Positions 30,929-40,056 of a stretch of DNA of 64,000 nt are shown here, piece by piece. The stretch comes from Deltaproteobacteria bacterium (GTDB lineage Bacteria > Desulfobacterota > Desulfuromonadia > Geobacterales > Pseudopelobacteraceae). The first letter of the stretch is position 1. Each line of letters opens with the position of its first letter. The notes under the pieces were generated by a model that was not told the DNA's origin, searched no databases, and saw only the letters and a program-made list of their open reading frames with translations. The position numbers and the translations under genes are program-made. Location: assembly GCA_021780495.1 (NCBI GenBank), contig JAJXYO010000030.1, positions 32,332 through 96,331 of the forward strand. The letters run 5' to 3'.

Positions 30929-30956
30929 TTTATCAGATTATTTCGTGCACTGTCAA
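30929..30956 (-). promoter_or_regulatory. Sigma-70-type promoter for the HU gene
   Basis: On the minus strand, TTGACA (30956-30951) is followed after 16 bases by GATAAA (30934-30929). It lies 45-72 bases before the HU start. Confidence 0.6.
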
Positions 30957-31093
30957 GAAAATAATACTCGCAAACGCACAGTTTACGGGCAATGAGAGAC
31001 TTTTTACGAATTTGGTATGCGAGTGGCGGATAACGTGCTTAGCCCGACTGTCCGTGTAATTCATTAAAATTGCACATATTTATCGCAGGGATG

Positions 31094-32350
31094 TCAGGCG
31101 GCGTCATTCACCTGCTGCTCATAGACCACGATCGGTTTTTCCTTGTGATAGATGACGTCTTCGCTGATGACAACCTCTCTGACGTTTGGCTGGGATGGTA
31201 CGTCATACATGATATCCAGCATGGAGTTTTCCAGAATGGAACGCAAACCGCGCGCGCCGGTGTTGCGCTTGAGTGCCTCTTTGGCAATGGCCACCAGCGA
31301 GCCGTCGGTAAATCGCAGTCGGACGCCTTCCAGATCAAACAGTTTCTGGTACTGTTTGACCAATGCGTTCTTGGGTTCCTTGAGAATCTGTACCATGGCA
31401 TCTTCATCCAGTTCGGTCAGGGTTGCCAACATGGGTAGTCTGCCGATGAACTCCGGTATGTAGCCGTATTTGAGCAGGTCGTCAGGCGTGACATTGAGGA
31501 GCAGCTCCCCGAGCTTCTTTTCGGCTCGTTTCTTGACATCGGCGCCGAATCCCAGGCTTTTCATGCCGATGCGCTGCTGAATGACACTTTCCAGGCCGGC
31601 AAAGGCGCCACCGCAAATGAAAAGTATATTGGTGGTATCGACCTTCATGAATTCCTGCTGTGGATGTTTGCGACCGCCTTTGGGCGGGATGCTGGCCACC
31701 GTACCTTCGATGATCTTGAGCAGGGCCTGTTGCACACCTTCGCCGGACACGTCGCGGGTAAGCGATGGCGATTCGCTCTTGCGGGCGATCTTATCGATCT
31801 CATCGATGTAGACAATGCCCTTCTGGGCACGCTCCACATCATAATCCGCCGCCTGCAGCAAGGTCAGAATGATGTTCTCCACATCTTCGCCCACATAACC
31901 GGCTTCGGTCAGGTTGGTGGCGTCGGCCATGGCAAACGGAACCTTGAGGATGCGGGCCAGGGTCTGGGCCAGCAGTGTTTTGCCCGAACCGGTCGGGCCT
32001 AACAGCAGGATGTTGCTTTTCTGCATTTCGACTTCACCCGGCTTCTGACCGGATTCGATACGCTTATAGTGGTTGTAGACCGCTACGGAGAGTACTTTCT
32101 TCGCTTTGTCCTGACCGATGACGTATTCGTCAAGGATGTCCTTGATCTCCCTGGGTTTGGGCAGTTTTTTCATATCCGGTCCCAGGGTTTCTTCCATCTT
32201 CATCTCTTCAGCGATGATGTCGTTGCAGAGTTCGATGCATTCATCACAGATATAGACCGCCGGTCCGGCGATGAGTTTTTTGACCTCTTCCTGGCTCTTG
32301 CCACAGAAGGAGCAGGTCAGATTTTCCTGGTTCGTATCCCGACGACTCAT
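31094..32350 (-). CDS. clpX: ATP-dependent Clp protease ATPase subunit ClpX
   Basis: ClpX unfolds substrates and feeds them to ClpP. The 418-residue product has the N-terminal zinc site (CSFC and CDEC), Walker [13 protein letters not shown], Walker [11 protein letters not shown], the sensor and IGF-type region ([11 protein letters not shown]), and [11 protein letters not shown]. It overlaps the clpP stop by four bases, so the pair is translated together. Substrate adaptors are not visible here. Confidence 0.97.
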   Translation of the reverse strand: MSRRDTNQENLTCSFCGKSQEEVKKLIAGPAVYICDECIELCNDIIAEEMKMEETLGPDMKKLPKPREIKDILDEYVIGQDKAKKVLSVAVYNHYKRIESGQKPGEVEMQKSNILLLGPTGSGKTLLAQTLARILKVPFAMADATNLTEAGYVGEDVENIILTLLQAADYDVERAQKGIVYIDEIDKIARKSESPSLTRDVSGEGVQQALLKIIEGTVASIPPKGGRKHPQQEFMKVDTTNILFICGGAFAGLESVIQQRIGMKSLGFGADVKKRAEKKLGELLLNVTPDDLLKYGYIPEFIGRLPMLATLTELDEDAMVQILKEPKNALVKQYQKLFDLEGVRLRFTDGSLVAIAKEALKRNTGARGLRSILENSMLDIMYDVPSQPNVREVVISEDVIYHKEKPIVVYEQQVNDAA

Positions 32351-32946
32351 GGTGCACCTCCGCTGGCCGTATTCCTGGTTACGATAGCATCGATCAGTCC
32401 ATATTCCTTAGCTTCAACGGCGGACATGAAATAGTCGCGTTCGGTATCATTTTCAACCTTCTCAACTTTTTGACCGGTCAGCTCGGCAAGCAGGCCATTC
32501 AGTTCATCCTTCATGCGCAGGATTTCTCTGGCATGGATGTTGATGTCCGTGGCTTGCCCCTGAAACCCTCCCAGAGGTTGATGGATCATAATCCTGGAAT
32601 GGTTGAGGCTGAAGCGTTTGCCCTTTTCGCCGGCTGCCAGCAGAAAGGCACCCATGGAGGCCGCCTGCCCGACGCAGATGGTTGAGACCGGGGCCTTGAT
32701 GTAGCGCATGGTGTCAAAGATCGCCATGCCGGCAGTGACCACGCCGCCCGGGGAGTTTATGTAAAGATGGATGTCCTTGTCAGCGTCTTCGGCTTCGAGA
32801 AACAGAAGCTGGGCGATAATCAGGTTGGCGACATGATCGTCAATGCCACCCCCCAGAAAAATGATGCGTTCTTTCAGCAGGCGCGAATATATGTCATACG
32901 AGCGTTCACCGCGTCCGGTCTGTTCTACTACTATCGGGATATACAT
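32347..32946 (-). CDS. clpP: ATP-dependent Clp protease proteolytic subunit ClpP
   Basis: ClpP is the barrel peptidase that works with ClpX. The 199-residue product shows the catalytic serine in [13 protein letters not shown], the histidine in [11 protein letters not shown], and the aspartate in TERDYFMSA. Length is normal. It lies between tig and clpX in the usual order tig-clpP-clpX. Confidence 0.97.
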   Translation of the reverse strand: MYIPIVVEQTGRGERSYDIYSRLLKERIIFLGGGIDDHVANLIIAQLLFLEAEDADKDIHLYINSPGGVVTAGMAIFDTMRYIKAPVSTICVGQAASMGAFLLAAGEKGKRFSLNHSRIMIHQPLGGFQGQATDINIHAREILRMKDELNGLLAELTGQKVEKVENDTERDYFMSAVEAKEYGLIDAIVTRNTASGGAP

Positions 32947-32990
32947 GGTGCCCTCTCTGTTATTCCGTTAAACCGCACAGGTATTTCGTG

Positions 32991-34301
32991 TTATTTCGCA
33001 GGCAACTCTGCGGCGTCGATCTCGGTAACCACGGCGTTGTCCAGCAGAAAGCGGATGGCCTTGTCCTCCTTGATCTCGGCGGTCAAGGCATGTTGGGCGT
33101 TCTTGTTTGTCGAGTAATATTCCTTGATGCGTCCCAGCATATCCGGGTTTCCCGCGGCGATCAGCTCATAGCGTTCTGTCAGGTCCTCATCGCTGACGCT
33201 GATATCTTCCTTCTCTACCAGTGCCATCAGCAGCAGCCCTCCCTTGACCTTGTCTTCGGCAGCGTCGCGGAAGCGCAGGCGGAAACCTTCGTCGTCAAGA
33301 CCCATCATTTCGATGGACATGCGCTGGCCTTTGAGGCGGTTCTTGAGATTTTCCAGCATATGGTCCAGCTGGCGCTTAACCATTGATTGTGGAACATCCA
33401 GCGGGTTCTTTTCTATTAATACCTGAATAACGCGCTCTTTCAGCTCATTCTCGATACGGTCGGTCTCCTGCTTTTGAAGATATTCGGCCATCTTGGCGCG
33501 CAACAGATCCATGGTTTCGTATTCGCCAAACTGCTGGGCAAAATCATCGTTAAGCTCGGGAAGCTCTTTCCGCTTGATCTCCTTAAGAGTTACCATGAAT
33601 ACGCCTTCCTTGCCGGCTGCTTCCTTGGTGCGGTAGCCTTCGGGCAGGGTGATGCGGATCTCTTTCGCCTCTCCGCATTTCATGCCGATCAGTTGCTCTT
33701 CGAAGCCGGCCGGCATCTTTTGAGCACCTACCTCAAGTTCGGCTTCCTGGGCGCTATTGCTTTCTTCCGGAAAGCCCTTCACGGAAAAATCGTAATCAAG
33801 TGAAACGATATGGCCGTTCTCCACAACAGCAGCCTCATCCAGCGGGATGAGCTGGGCCATGTTTTCCTGCATGCGTTTAATCTCGCCCTCGATATTGTCG
33901 GGGTTAAGAACAAACTTCTCTTTGCTGATCTCGAAGCCGGTATAGTTGTTCAGCAGGATCTCCGGCATGATTTCTACCAGTGCACTGTATTTGAACGGCG
34001 TTCCCTGCTCAAGGACGTCGCTTTCAATGGTGGGCGAATCAATCGGTTCAATCTTGTGGTCATCCAGGGCTTTGAACAGAGTCTGCTCGTAAAAACGCCG
34101 CATGACTTCGTCACGCATGCTGTCGCTATAGGTGCGTTTTATCAGCTGTAAGGGGGCCTTGCCCGGTCGAAAGCCCTGCAGTTTGGCTTTTTTCTGAATA
34201 CCAGCATACGTTTTCTCGATTTCGGCATCGACGCGCTCCGCCGGAATTTCGATGGAGATTTTCTTGGTGACGGGGTTTATCGTTTCGACAGTAACCTGCA
34301 T
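32991..34301 (-). CDS. tig: Trigger factor (ribosome-bound chaperone)
   Basis: Trigger factor binds at the ribosome exit tunnel and folds nascent chains. The 436-residue product has the ribosome-binding signature GFRPGKAPLQLI near residue 45, a FKBP-type PPIase domain in the middle (VENGHIVSLDYDFSV), and a helical C-terminal substrate domain. It heads the tig-clpP-clpX run, 60 bases after tRNA-Leu. Confidence 0.96.
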   Translation of the reverse strand: MQVTVETINPVTKKISIEIPAERVDAEIEKTYAGIQKKAKLQGFRPGKAPLQLIKRTYSDSMRDEVMRRFYEQTLFKALDDHKIEPIDSPTIESDVLEQGTPFKYSALVEIMPEILLNNYTGFEISKEKFVLNPDNIEGEIKRMQENMAQLIPLDEAAVVENGHIVSLDYDFSVKGFPEESNSAQEAELEVGAQKMPAGFEEQLIGMKCGEAKEIRITLPEGYRTKEAAGKEGVFMVTLKEIKRKELPELNDDFAQQFGEYETMDLLRAKMAEYLQKQETDRIENELKERVIQVLIEKNPLDVPQSMVKRQLDHMLENLKNRLKGQRMSIEMMGLDDEGFRLRFRDAAEDKVKGGLLLMALVEKEDISVSDEDLTERYELIAAGNPDMLGRIKEYYSTNKNAQHALTAEIKEDKAIRFLLDNAVVTEIDAAELPAK

Positions 34302-34361
34302 TGGTGTGACCTTTCCTGATGAAATGGTATTTTCGGCGGTGTAGTGGGAGGTTAAAGTAAA

Positions 34362-34446
34362 TGGTGCGAGAGAGGAGACTTGAACTCCTATACCTTACGG
34401 TGCCAGATCCTAAGTCTGGTGCGTCTGCCAATTCCGCCACTCTCGC
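34362..34446 (-). tRNA. tRNA-Leu (TAG)
   Basis: The 85-nt minus-strand sequence has a long variable arm, as in tRNA-Leu, acceptor stem GCGAGAG paired to CTCTCGC, anticodon loop CTTAGGA (anticodon TAG), T arm AGTTCAAGTCT and an encoded CCA end. It lies upstream of tig on the same strand. Confidence 0.96.
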
Positions 34447-34508
34447 ATTGAAATTTCAACAATCTAGTCTGGCACAGTTATAACCAAGAGCTATAATTTG
34501 AATAAATA

Positions 34509-34537
34509 AAAATATGGGAAAAATTACACGGGGTCAA
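34509..34537 (-). promoter_or_regulatory. Candidate promoter for tRNA-Leu and tig
   Basis: On the minus strand, TTGACC (34537-34532) is followed after 17 bases by TATTTT (34514-34509). The gap 34447-34564 is AT-rich and holds no gene. Confidence 0.45.
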
Positions 34538-34564
34538 GATATTTATTGCCTTGATTTATGTAAA

Positions 34565-34921
34565 CTATCCTCCCGACAGTTTTACGCGGTAACCGCGCGC
34601 CTGTAACTCAAGGAGGAGAGTATCGCGATGATCGCCCTGGATTTCAATAATGCCGTTCTTGACGGTGCCTCCACAGCCGCAACGTTTTTTTAGTGCCCCA
34701 GCCAATTCTTTCAGCGCAGCTTCCGCCAGTGGCACGCCGCTGATGACGATAACCGTGCCACCGCCACGACCTTTGGTTTCACGCCGCAGGCGCACCGTGC
34801 CGTCGCTGGGTGTTGCCTGGTTGGACGGTTGTTTTGCTTTCATGTGGGTTGGAGTGGCACACTGCTTTACCATGCCGGTTTCAGATGAATAGACCAGTGT
34901 CGATGACGTGTCCCGTGCCAT
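34565..34921 (-). CDS. SUI1/eIF1-like translation factor (YciH family)
   Basis: The 118-residue product has a C-terminal SUI1 domain with KGRGGGTVIVISGVPL, ELAGALKKRCGCGGTV and IIEIQGDHRDTLLLEL. In archaea and eukaryotes this fold controls start codon choice; the bacterial YciH protein is less well understood. The first 45 residues are extended and basic. It follows nadE with a 2-base gap. Confidence 0.9.
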   Translation of the reverse strand: MARDTSSTLVYSSETGMVKQCATPTHMKAKQPSNQATPSDGTVRLRRETKGRGGGTVIVISGVPLAEAALKELAGALKKRCGCGGTVKNGIIEIQGDHRDTLLLELQARGYRVKLSGG

Positions 34922-34923
34922 CT

Positions 34924-35745
34924 CTATTTACCCCAATCACGGGAATAGCGGAAATCCCGGTCAATCGTACGGTTGGAAACTTTGGCAATTAACGGCAGTC
35001 GCCGTTTGAAATGTGAGTTCTGCACTTTTTTGTAAATATCATCCACAAATGATGCCTCGAATCCGGCCATGATCAATTCATCCCTGGTCAGGCGCAGGTC
35101 CACCATGCGGTAGAGCAGTTCATCCACCTGACGGTAGGAAAAACCCAGCTCTTCTTCGTCTGTCTGGCCGGCCCACAGGTCGGCCGAAGGTTTTTTGGTA
35201 ACGACTTCCCGTGGAATACCCACGGCCTCCGATAGCTCCCAGACCTGGGTTTTATACAGATCGCCGATGGCGTTCAGGGCGCTGGCCATATCACCGTAGA
35301 GGGTGCCGTACCCCAGAAGCAGTTCGGTTTTGTTGCTGGTTCCCAGCACCAGTGCCGGCAGCAGGGCGGAATGGTCAAAAAGAATTGTCATACGCTCCCG
35401 GGCCATTTTGTTGCCGCGCCGCATGTTGTCGGCGTCGGGGAACATCTCGAAATAGGCGTCCACCATCGGCGTAATCGGCAGGACCGAGATGGACACCCCG
35501 CAGGCCTGTGCCACGAGCCTGGCATGGGCCTCGCTCTCCGGGTTGCTGGTCTTGTAGGGCATGCAGATGGCCTGGACGTTTTCGGGGCCGAGGGCTTCAG
35601 CCGCGATGAAAGCCACCAGGGCCGAGTCGATGCCGCCCGACAGTCCCAGTACAACCTTGTTGACTCCGACTTTGCGCACCTCGTCCCGAATGAAGCCTAC
35701 CAGCAACTGCCGCAATAATCCGGTATTTACTCCTAACCCCGCCAT
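34924..35745 (-). CDS. nadE: NAD+ synthetase, synthetase subunit
   Basis: NadE adenylates NaAD and adds an amino group to give NAD+. The 273-residue product has the P-loop-type SGGIDSAL near residue 40, [33 protein letters not shown], and [17 protein letters not shown]. It covers only the synthetase half; a glutaminase domain is encoded by the upstream gene. The ATG at 35745 overlaps the upstream stop by one base (TAATG) after AAAGGTG, so coupling is likely. Confidence 0.93.
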   Translation of the reverse strand: MAGLGVNTGLLRQLLVGFIRDEVRKVGVNKVVLGLSGGIDSALVAFIAAEALGPENVQAICMPYKTSNPESEAHARLVAQACGVSISVLPITPMVDAYFEMFPDADNMRRGNKMARERMTILFDHSALLPALVLGTSNKTELLLGYGTLYGDMASALNAIGDLYKTQVWELSEAVGIPREVVTKKPSADLWAGQTDEEELGFSYRQVDELLYRMVDLRLTRDELIMAGFEASFVDDIYKKVQNSHFKRRLPLIAKVSNRTIDRDFRYSRDWGK

Positions 35746-36596
35746 TACAGACACCTTTCGCGTTTGATGCGCCGCAGTTCCTGCATGGTCACAAAAAGGT
35801 TTTCGTCCCGCAGCATGGGGGAGAAGATCCGTTCGCGACGCAAGGCGCCCTCTTCGACTGTCGTGACCAGCATATCTTCCTCCAGTAGGGTGGCGCGTGC
35901 CAGTGACTCACCCGACGGGGCGACGTACTCTGAACCGCCCCAGAAATTGACCCCGTCTTCATAGCCGACCCGGTTGCAATATAATACCCTGCAGTTGAGA
36001 AACATGGCGGTAGTGGAGGTCAGCTGCTGCCATGCGTTGGCTGAACCCAGTGATTCGCCGTCGATTCCGCGTCCGGGGCTGCTGGAGAGGCAGACCAGCA
36101 AGGTGGCGCCGTCCATGGCCAGGATATAGGAGGCTGAAAGGTGCCACATGTCTTCGCAGATCAGTAGGCCCACACGGCCAAGCTTTGTATCGAATGCACG
36201 GAACTGTTCGCCGTGAGCAAAGTAGCGCTGTTCATCGAACAGCCCATAGGTGGGGAGGTATACCTTGCGGTGCAGGTGTTTGATGGCGCCGTCCTCGAGA
36301 TAGAGTGCCGAGTTGAAAAAACGATAGTCGCGTGTGACTTCGACAAAGCCGATTGCGATAGAAATAGTACGGGAAAGCTCCACCAATCGCCGGATCTCCG
36401 GCGAGTCCACCCGCCGGGCGACCTCCGGTACCAGGTCTTTGAGGAAATAGCCGGTCAGGGCCAGTTCAGGAAAGACGATCAGATCGGCCTTGGCAGCTGT
36501 TGCCTGTTGGATGCGCTCCTCAATGAGCGCAAGATTATCGGCTACGCAGCCGAGTTTGGGCTTTACCTGGGCGAGGACAACGGTGAAATTAGCCAT
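35745..36596 (-). CDS. Nitrilase-family amidase, likely glutaminase partner of nadE
   Basis: The 283-residue product is a carbon-nitrogen hydrolase with the Glu-Lys-Cys triad: Glu in [11 protein letters not shown], Lys in [11 protein letters not shown], Cys in [10 protein letters not shown]. This domain is fused to the synthetase in glutamine-dependent NadE enzymes. Here it is a separate gene whose stop overlaps the nadE start, so it probably supplies ammonia from glutamine. The ATG at 36596 follows AGGAG; an ATG two codons earlier is also possible. Confidence 0.85.
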   Translation of the reverse strand: MANFTVVLAQVKPKLGCVADNLALIEERIQQATAAKADLIVFPELALTGYFLKDLVPEVARRVDSPEIRRLVELSRTISIAIGFVEVTRDYRFFNSALYLEDGAIKHLHRKVYLPTYGLFDEQRYFAHGEQFRAFDTKLGRVGLLICEDMWHLSASYILAMDGATLLVCLSSSPGRGIDGESLGSANAWQQLTSTTAMFLNCRVLYCNRVGYEDGVNFWGGSEYVAPSGESLARATLLEEDMLVTTVEEGALRRERIFSPMLRDENLFVTMQELRRIKRERCL

Positions 36597-36684
36597 GAGC
36601 ATCTCCTTTCAGCCCTGTTAAACAGGATACGTGCGTTCACGAAATTATTCCCTGCAAAACAGCGCAGAGAAAATTTCTAACTTG

Positions 36685-37095
36685 CTAATATGCCAGATCA
36701 AAGGCGTTTTTAATGTGTTCGATCTGGTGTGTGCCGTCAGTATGCAGCAGAATTGCAATTACGTCAAACCGGGCGTTGGCGTTGTGCAGGCGATTGAGTG
36801 AAAGCCAGGTCAGTGATGCTTTGGAAATCTGATGCTGTTTGAAGGGGGTCACTGCCAGTTGCGGCACACCATAGGACAGACCCCGCCGAGCCTTGACTTC
36901 GATAAAGACCAGGCTCTTGTCCCCCGGGTCGCGGGCAATGATGTCCACTTCGCCCCCTTTGCAGCGGAAATTGCGTTCCAGAATCCGGAAACCGCGCGCG
37001 ATTAAGAAATTTGCGGCCACCTCCTCACCCAATAAGCCGGTGCCTTTGTTGCCCGTTGGCGGAGGGGCGGCGGGCGGTGAGCTGAACCATTTCAC
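36685..37095 (-). CDS. YraN family endonuclease-like protein (UPF0102)
   Basis: The 136-residue product has the YraN nuclease-like core GEEVAANFLIARGFRILERN, then GGEVDIIARDPGDKSLVFIEVKARR. The Asp and ExK positions match the catalytic pattern of restriction-type nucleases. Its cellular role is not established. It starts inside the stop of the aldehyde oxidoreductase gene (four-base overlap). Confidence 0.9.
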   Translation of the reverse strand: MKWFSSPPAAPPPTGNKGTGLLGEEVAANFLIARGFRILERNFRCKGGEVDIIARDPGDKSLVFIEVKARRGLSYGVPQLAVTPFKQHQISKASLTWLSLNRLHNANARFDVIAILLHTDGTHQIEHIKNAFDLAY

Positions 37096-38831
37096 GGCTG
37101 TTTATCCAGAAAGCCGGCGTCATCGAAGCAGCCATCCGGATTCAAGCCACGGATCCGGTAGTATTTATCCAGTTCTTCCTCGAAACGCTGGCGGTCGATG
37201 GGAAGGATTTCGATGCCGTCACCGCTTGATCCGGATTCACCAAAGAAACGTTCCGGCAGGATGTCGTCCTTGCGGGAGAAAGCGTTGCAGCAATTGTAGA
37301 AGCGTTCGGTCAGCACGATGCGTTTGCCGATCTCTTTCAGGCGTTGAGGCGAATATCCGATGCCGGTTGTAGCAGAGAGCAGCTCGGCGTACTCCTCCAG
37401 GCTGGCCCCGAAGAAGGAGAATTTGCAGGCCACCAGCGAATCCACGGCGGCATTGGTGTCCTCGGCGATGGTGATGATGCGGGCTTTGCCGGAAAAGGAA
37501 AAACGGTCGGTCGGTACCGGTTTGCGCAGGATTTCGTGGGAGATGGGGTAAGCACGCAGGTGGCAGCCGCCTCGCGAACTGGTGCAGTAGGCCAGGGCCA
37601 TACCGTAGGCGCCGCGCGGGTCGTAAGCCGGCAGTTCCAGAGATTTGACGCTCATTGACAGCTCAGGTCGACCCAGTTCCTCGGTCATGCGGCGTGAGCC
37701 GAGGGCCAGCAGCTGACCGGGACCCCGCCGCAGGGCCATATCTTCCAGCAGACCGGGCAGTTCTCCGGCGCTCGGAAACCGGCCCCTGATTTCTCCCCAG
37801 GCCGACAGGGTGGCAGCGGCTGTGATCGTATCCAGTCCCAAGTCGTTACAGATCGTGTTTGATCGTAGGATGGCTGCCAGGCTGTCGATGTTATTCAGGG
37901 CCCCGAAGTGCGATACGGTCTCGTATTCCGGCAGAGGGGTGCCATCCGGCATCGATTTTTTGCACTGGATCGGACAGCCGTAACATCCGTCTTTTCTGGC
38001 GTCGCAGGCTTCCTTGATGGCCGGACCGGAGTAGTTGCCGGAATGTTTAAAGAAGGTTTTGCGAAAGTTCTGGGTGGGGGCCATGCGGCGTTGAGCCATC
38101 AGATCAACCAGTACCGGTGTGCCGAATTGTGCGATCCCCAGGGCGCCGAAGATGACCGGCGATGCATTGAAGAGTCGCATTACGTCGGCACGGGCTTTGT
38201 CGAAGCGTACGGGGTCCGCAATCCCCGGTCTGCCGCCGCCATTCACCACAACCGCCTTGAGGCCTTTGGCGCCCATAACGGCGCCCAGGCCGCCCCGGCC
38301 GACGGAATTGCCTTCGCCCATCATGATGTTGGCGAACAGGACGCCGTTTTCACCGGCCGGTCCGATCGCTGCAATACTGCCAAGATGCTTGAGTGACGCA
38401 ACGGTGGCGGGGATGTCGCTGCCCCAGAGCTGTTCAGCCGGCAGGATCTCGACCCGCTCCGGTCCAACTGACAGGCTTACAGGTGTGGCACTCTTGCCGG
38501 TGATGAAGAGCACATCCAGTCCGGCTGCCTTGAGACGCCAGGCAAAGCGACCACCGGCCGAGCAGTCGTAGATTGTGCCGGTCAGAGGCGAACGCGATAC
38601 CACAGACAGCCTGGCGGCGGTTGGCGCCGAAGTGCCGCATAAAGGGCCAACGGCAAAGATCAAAGGCATGGCGGGATCAAACGGATCGAGGCGGAAATAG
38701 TCGCGCATCAGGCGTACTCCCAGACCTCGACCGCCCAGATACTCCTCCAGCAATGGTTGGGGGATCTCCTCGTAGCAAGATGTGCCGTTTGTCAGGTCTA
38801 CCCTGAGTATCCTACCGGTCCAGCCATTCAT
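37092..38831 (-). CDS. Aldehyde ferredoxin oxidoreductase (tungsten type)
   Basis: This family oxidises aldehydes to acids with ferredoxin using a tungsten or molybdenum pterin and a 4Fe-4S cluster. The 579-residue product begins NGWTGRILRVDLTNG and has GGRGLGVRLM, the glycine-rich GEGNSVGRGGLGAVMGAKG, and the cluster cysteines in CYGCPIQCKK. The fourth cysteine is probably in SLVACKFSFF. Substrate is not evident. Length is about normal. Packed between YraN and a phosphatase, apparently a mixed operon. Confidence 0.9.
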   Translation of the reverse strand: MNGWTGRILRVDLTNGTSCYEEIPQPLLEEYLGGRGLGVRLMRDYFRLDPFDPAMPLIFAVGPLCGTSAPTAARLSVVSRSPLTGTIYDCSAGGRFAWRLKAAGLDVLFITGKSATPVSLSVGPERVEILPAEQLWGSDIPATVASLKHLGSIAAIGPAGENGVLFANIMMGEGNSVGRGGLGAVMGAKGLKAVVVNGGGRPGIADPVRFDKARADVMRLFNASPVIFGALGIAQFGTPVLVDLMAQRRMAPTQNFRKTFFKHSGNYSGPAIKEACDARKDGCYGCPIQCKKSMPDGTPLPEYETVSHFGALNNIDSLAAILRSNTICNDLGLDTITAAATLSAWGEIRGRFPSAGELPGLLEDMALRRGPGQLLALGSRRMTEELGRPELSMSVKSLELPAYDPRGAYGMALAYCTSSRGGCHLRAYPISHEILRKPVPTDRFSFSGKARIITIAEDTNAAVDSLVACKFSFFGASLEEYAELLSATTGIGYSPQRLKEIGKRIVLTERFYNCCNAFSRKDDILPERFFGESGSSGDGIEILPIDRQRFEEELDKYYRIRGLNPDGCFDDAGFLDKQP

Positions 38832-38837
38832 GATGGA

Positions 38838-39488
38838 TTAATCCCAGCTCTGTAATATGGTGATAATATCGCTGCACGAATCTGCCAAAAATCCGGCCTC
38901 GCTCAATTCCCGGCGGCTTCCGTAACCCCATGTGCAGCCGATGGTTGCGATACCGGCCAGATTGCCGGCCTGGATGTCGTTGATGCTGTCTCCCACCATG
39001 ACCACATCACGGGCGCTGCAGTTGAATGTAGCGATTACGCGTCTCAGGGGCAGGGGAGAGGGTTTCATTTCGGCAAAGGTATCACCACCGGCTATCATGT
39101 CGAAATAGGTGTCGATTTCCAAAGCCTTCAGGATCAGCCTGCTCAAGGCCTCATTTTTGTTTGAAATAACCGCCATGCGAATACCGTCGGCTGCGAGTTG
39201 TTGCAGCAGCTTCAGTACGCCGGGGTATAATCTGCTTTTGTCGGTGATGTGCAAGGTATTGAATTCGGTAAACGCTGCAAGTCCACGATTGAGCGCTTCG
39301 GCAGAGTTTGTGGCAAGTGCCCGTTGGACGAGATTTCGGGCGCCTTTGCCGACCAGCTGCCGCACCTCTGAAGGTCCGAGAGCCGCTTGTCCAACATCTG
39401 CCAGCATGTAGTTGACGGCATCGGTCAGATCTTCAAGTGAATCCACCAAAGTGCCGTCCAGGTCGAAGAGAACCGCACCAATGGTCAT
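38838..39488 (-). CDS. gph: HAD-family phosphoglycolate phosphatase-like enzyme
   Basis: The 216-residue product is a HAD phosphatase with motif I FDLDGTLVDSLEDL, motif II in MAVISNKNEALS, and motif IV in VVMVGDSINDIQAG. The cap fits phosphoglycolate phosphatase, which removes 2-phosphoglycolate formed by DNA repair, though related HAD enzymes cannot be excluded. Its ATG overlaps the stop of the YhbY-type gene by four bases. Confidence 0.85.
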   Translation of the reverse strand: MTIGAVLFDLDGTLVDSLEDLTDAVNYMLADVGQAALGPSEVRQLVGKGARNLVQRALATNSAEALNRGLAAFTEFNTLHITDKSRLYPGVLKLLQQLAADGIRMAVISNKNEALSRLILKALEIDTYFDMIAGGDTFAEMKPSPLPLRRVIATFNCSARDVVMVGDSINDIQAGNLAGIATIGCTWGYGSRRELSEAGFLADSCSDIITILQSWD

Positions 39489-39805
39489 GACAACGTTTGA
39501 TTGGAGGGTCTGTCTGCTGTTGGCAGGGCAATGATTGGTGGTGTGGCGGCCCGATAGAGCAGAAAGGTTTTGCCGAGAATCTGGGCGACTTCAGCGCCGC
39601 AGGCGCCAGCCAGCATGGTGGATGCCGCATGCTTGTCAAGCATGCAACTTTCCAGCAGCTTGACCTTGATCAGTTCATGATGGTCGAGGGCAGCGTTGGT
39701 CTCAGCGATCAGGGCTTCCTCAATCTCCTTTTTGCCGATCTGTATCAGTGCCTTGAGCTTGTGCCCAAGTGCCCGCAGGTGGCGTTTCTGTTTTCCGGTC
39801 AGCAT
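39485..39805 (-). CDS. yhbY: YhbY-type CRM-domain RNA-binding protein
   Basis: The 106-residue product begins LTGKQKRHLRALGHKLKALIQIGKKE and contains LIKVKLLESC, followed by a segment with GKTFLLYRA. This is the YhbY/CRM fold, a small protein found on pre-50S particles. It overlaps gph by four bases. The upstream gap to shc (39806-40056) holds no gene that I can support. Confidence 0.9.
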   Translation of the reverse strand: MLTGKQKRHLRALGHKLKALIQIGKKEIEEALIAETNAALDHHELIKVKLLESCMLDKHAASTMLAGACGAEVAQILGKTFLLYRAATPPIIALPTADRPSNQTLS

Positions 39806-40056
39806 GATTAGGTTGTAACTCCTCGCGTTTGGTCGGCATATTTCATGCCGTTATCATTTTTGTATAGCACAGCGGGGTTGTGGCGGTAAACCACTATTGC
39901 TGATCAGGGCCATCAAATTACGCGGGGTGGGTGTTGCCGCCGGGGTCGCATGCTTTGAAAAAGGATATACATATTTTGATTTTCGTGGTATTAAAACACA
40001 ATTTAGCAGTCGTACAGCCAAGGCATAGCCGCATGCGGCCACCAGGAGCTTTGTAA

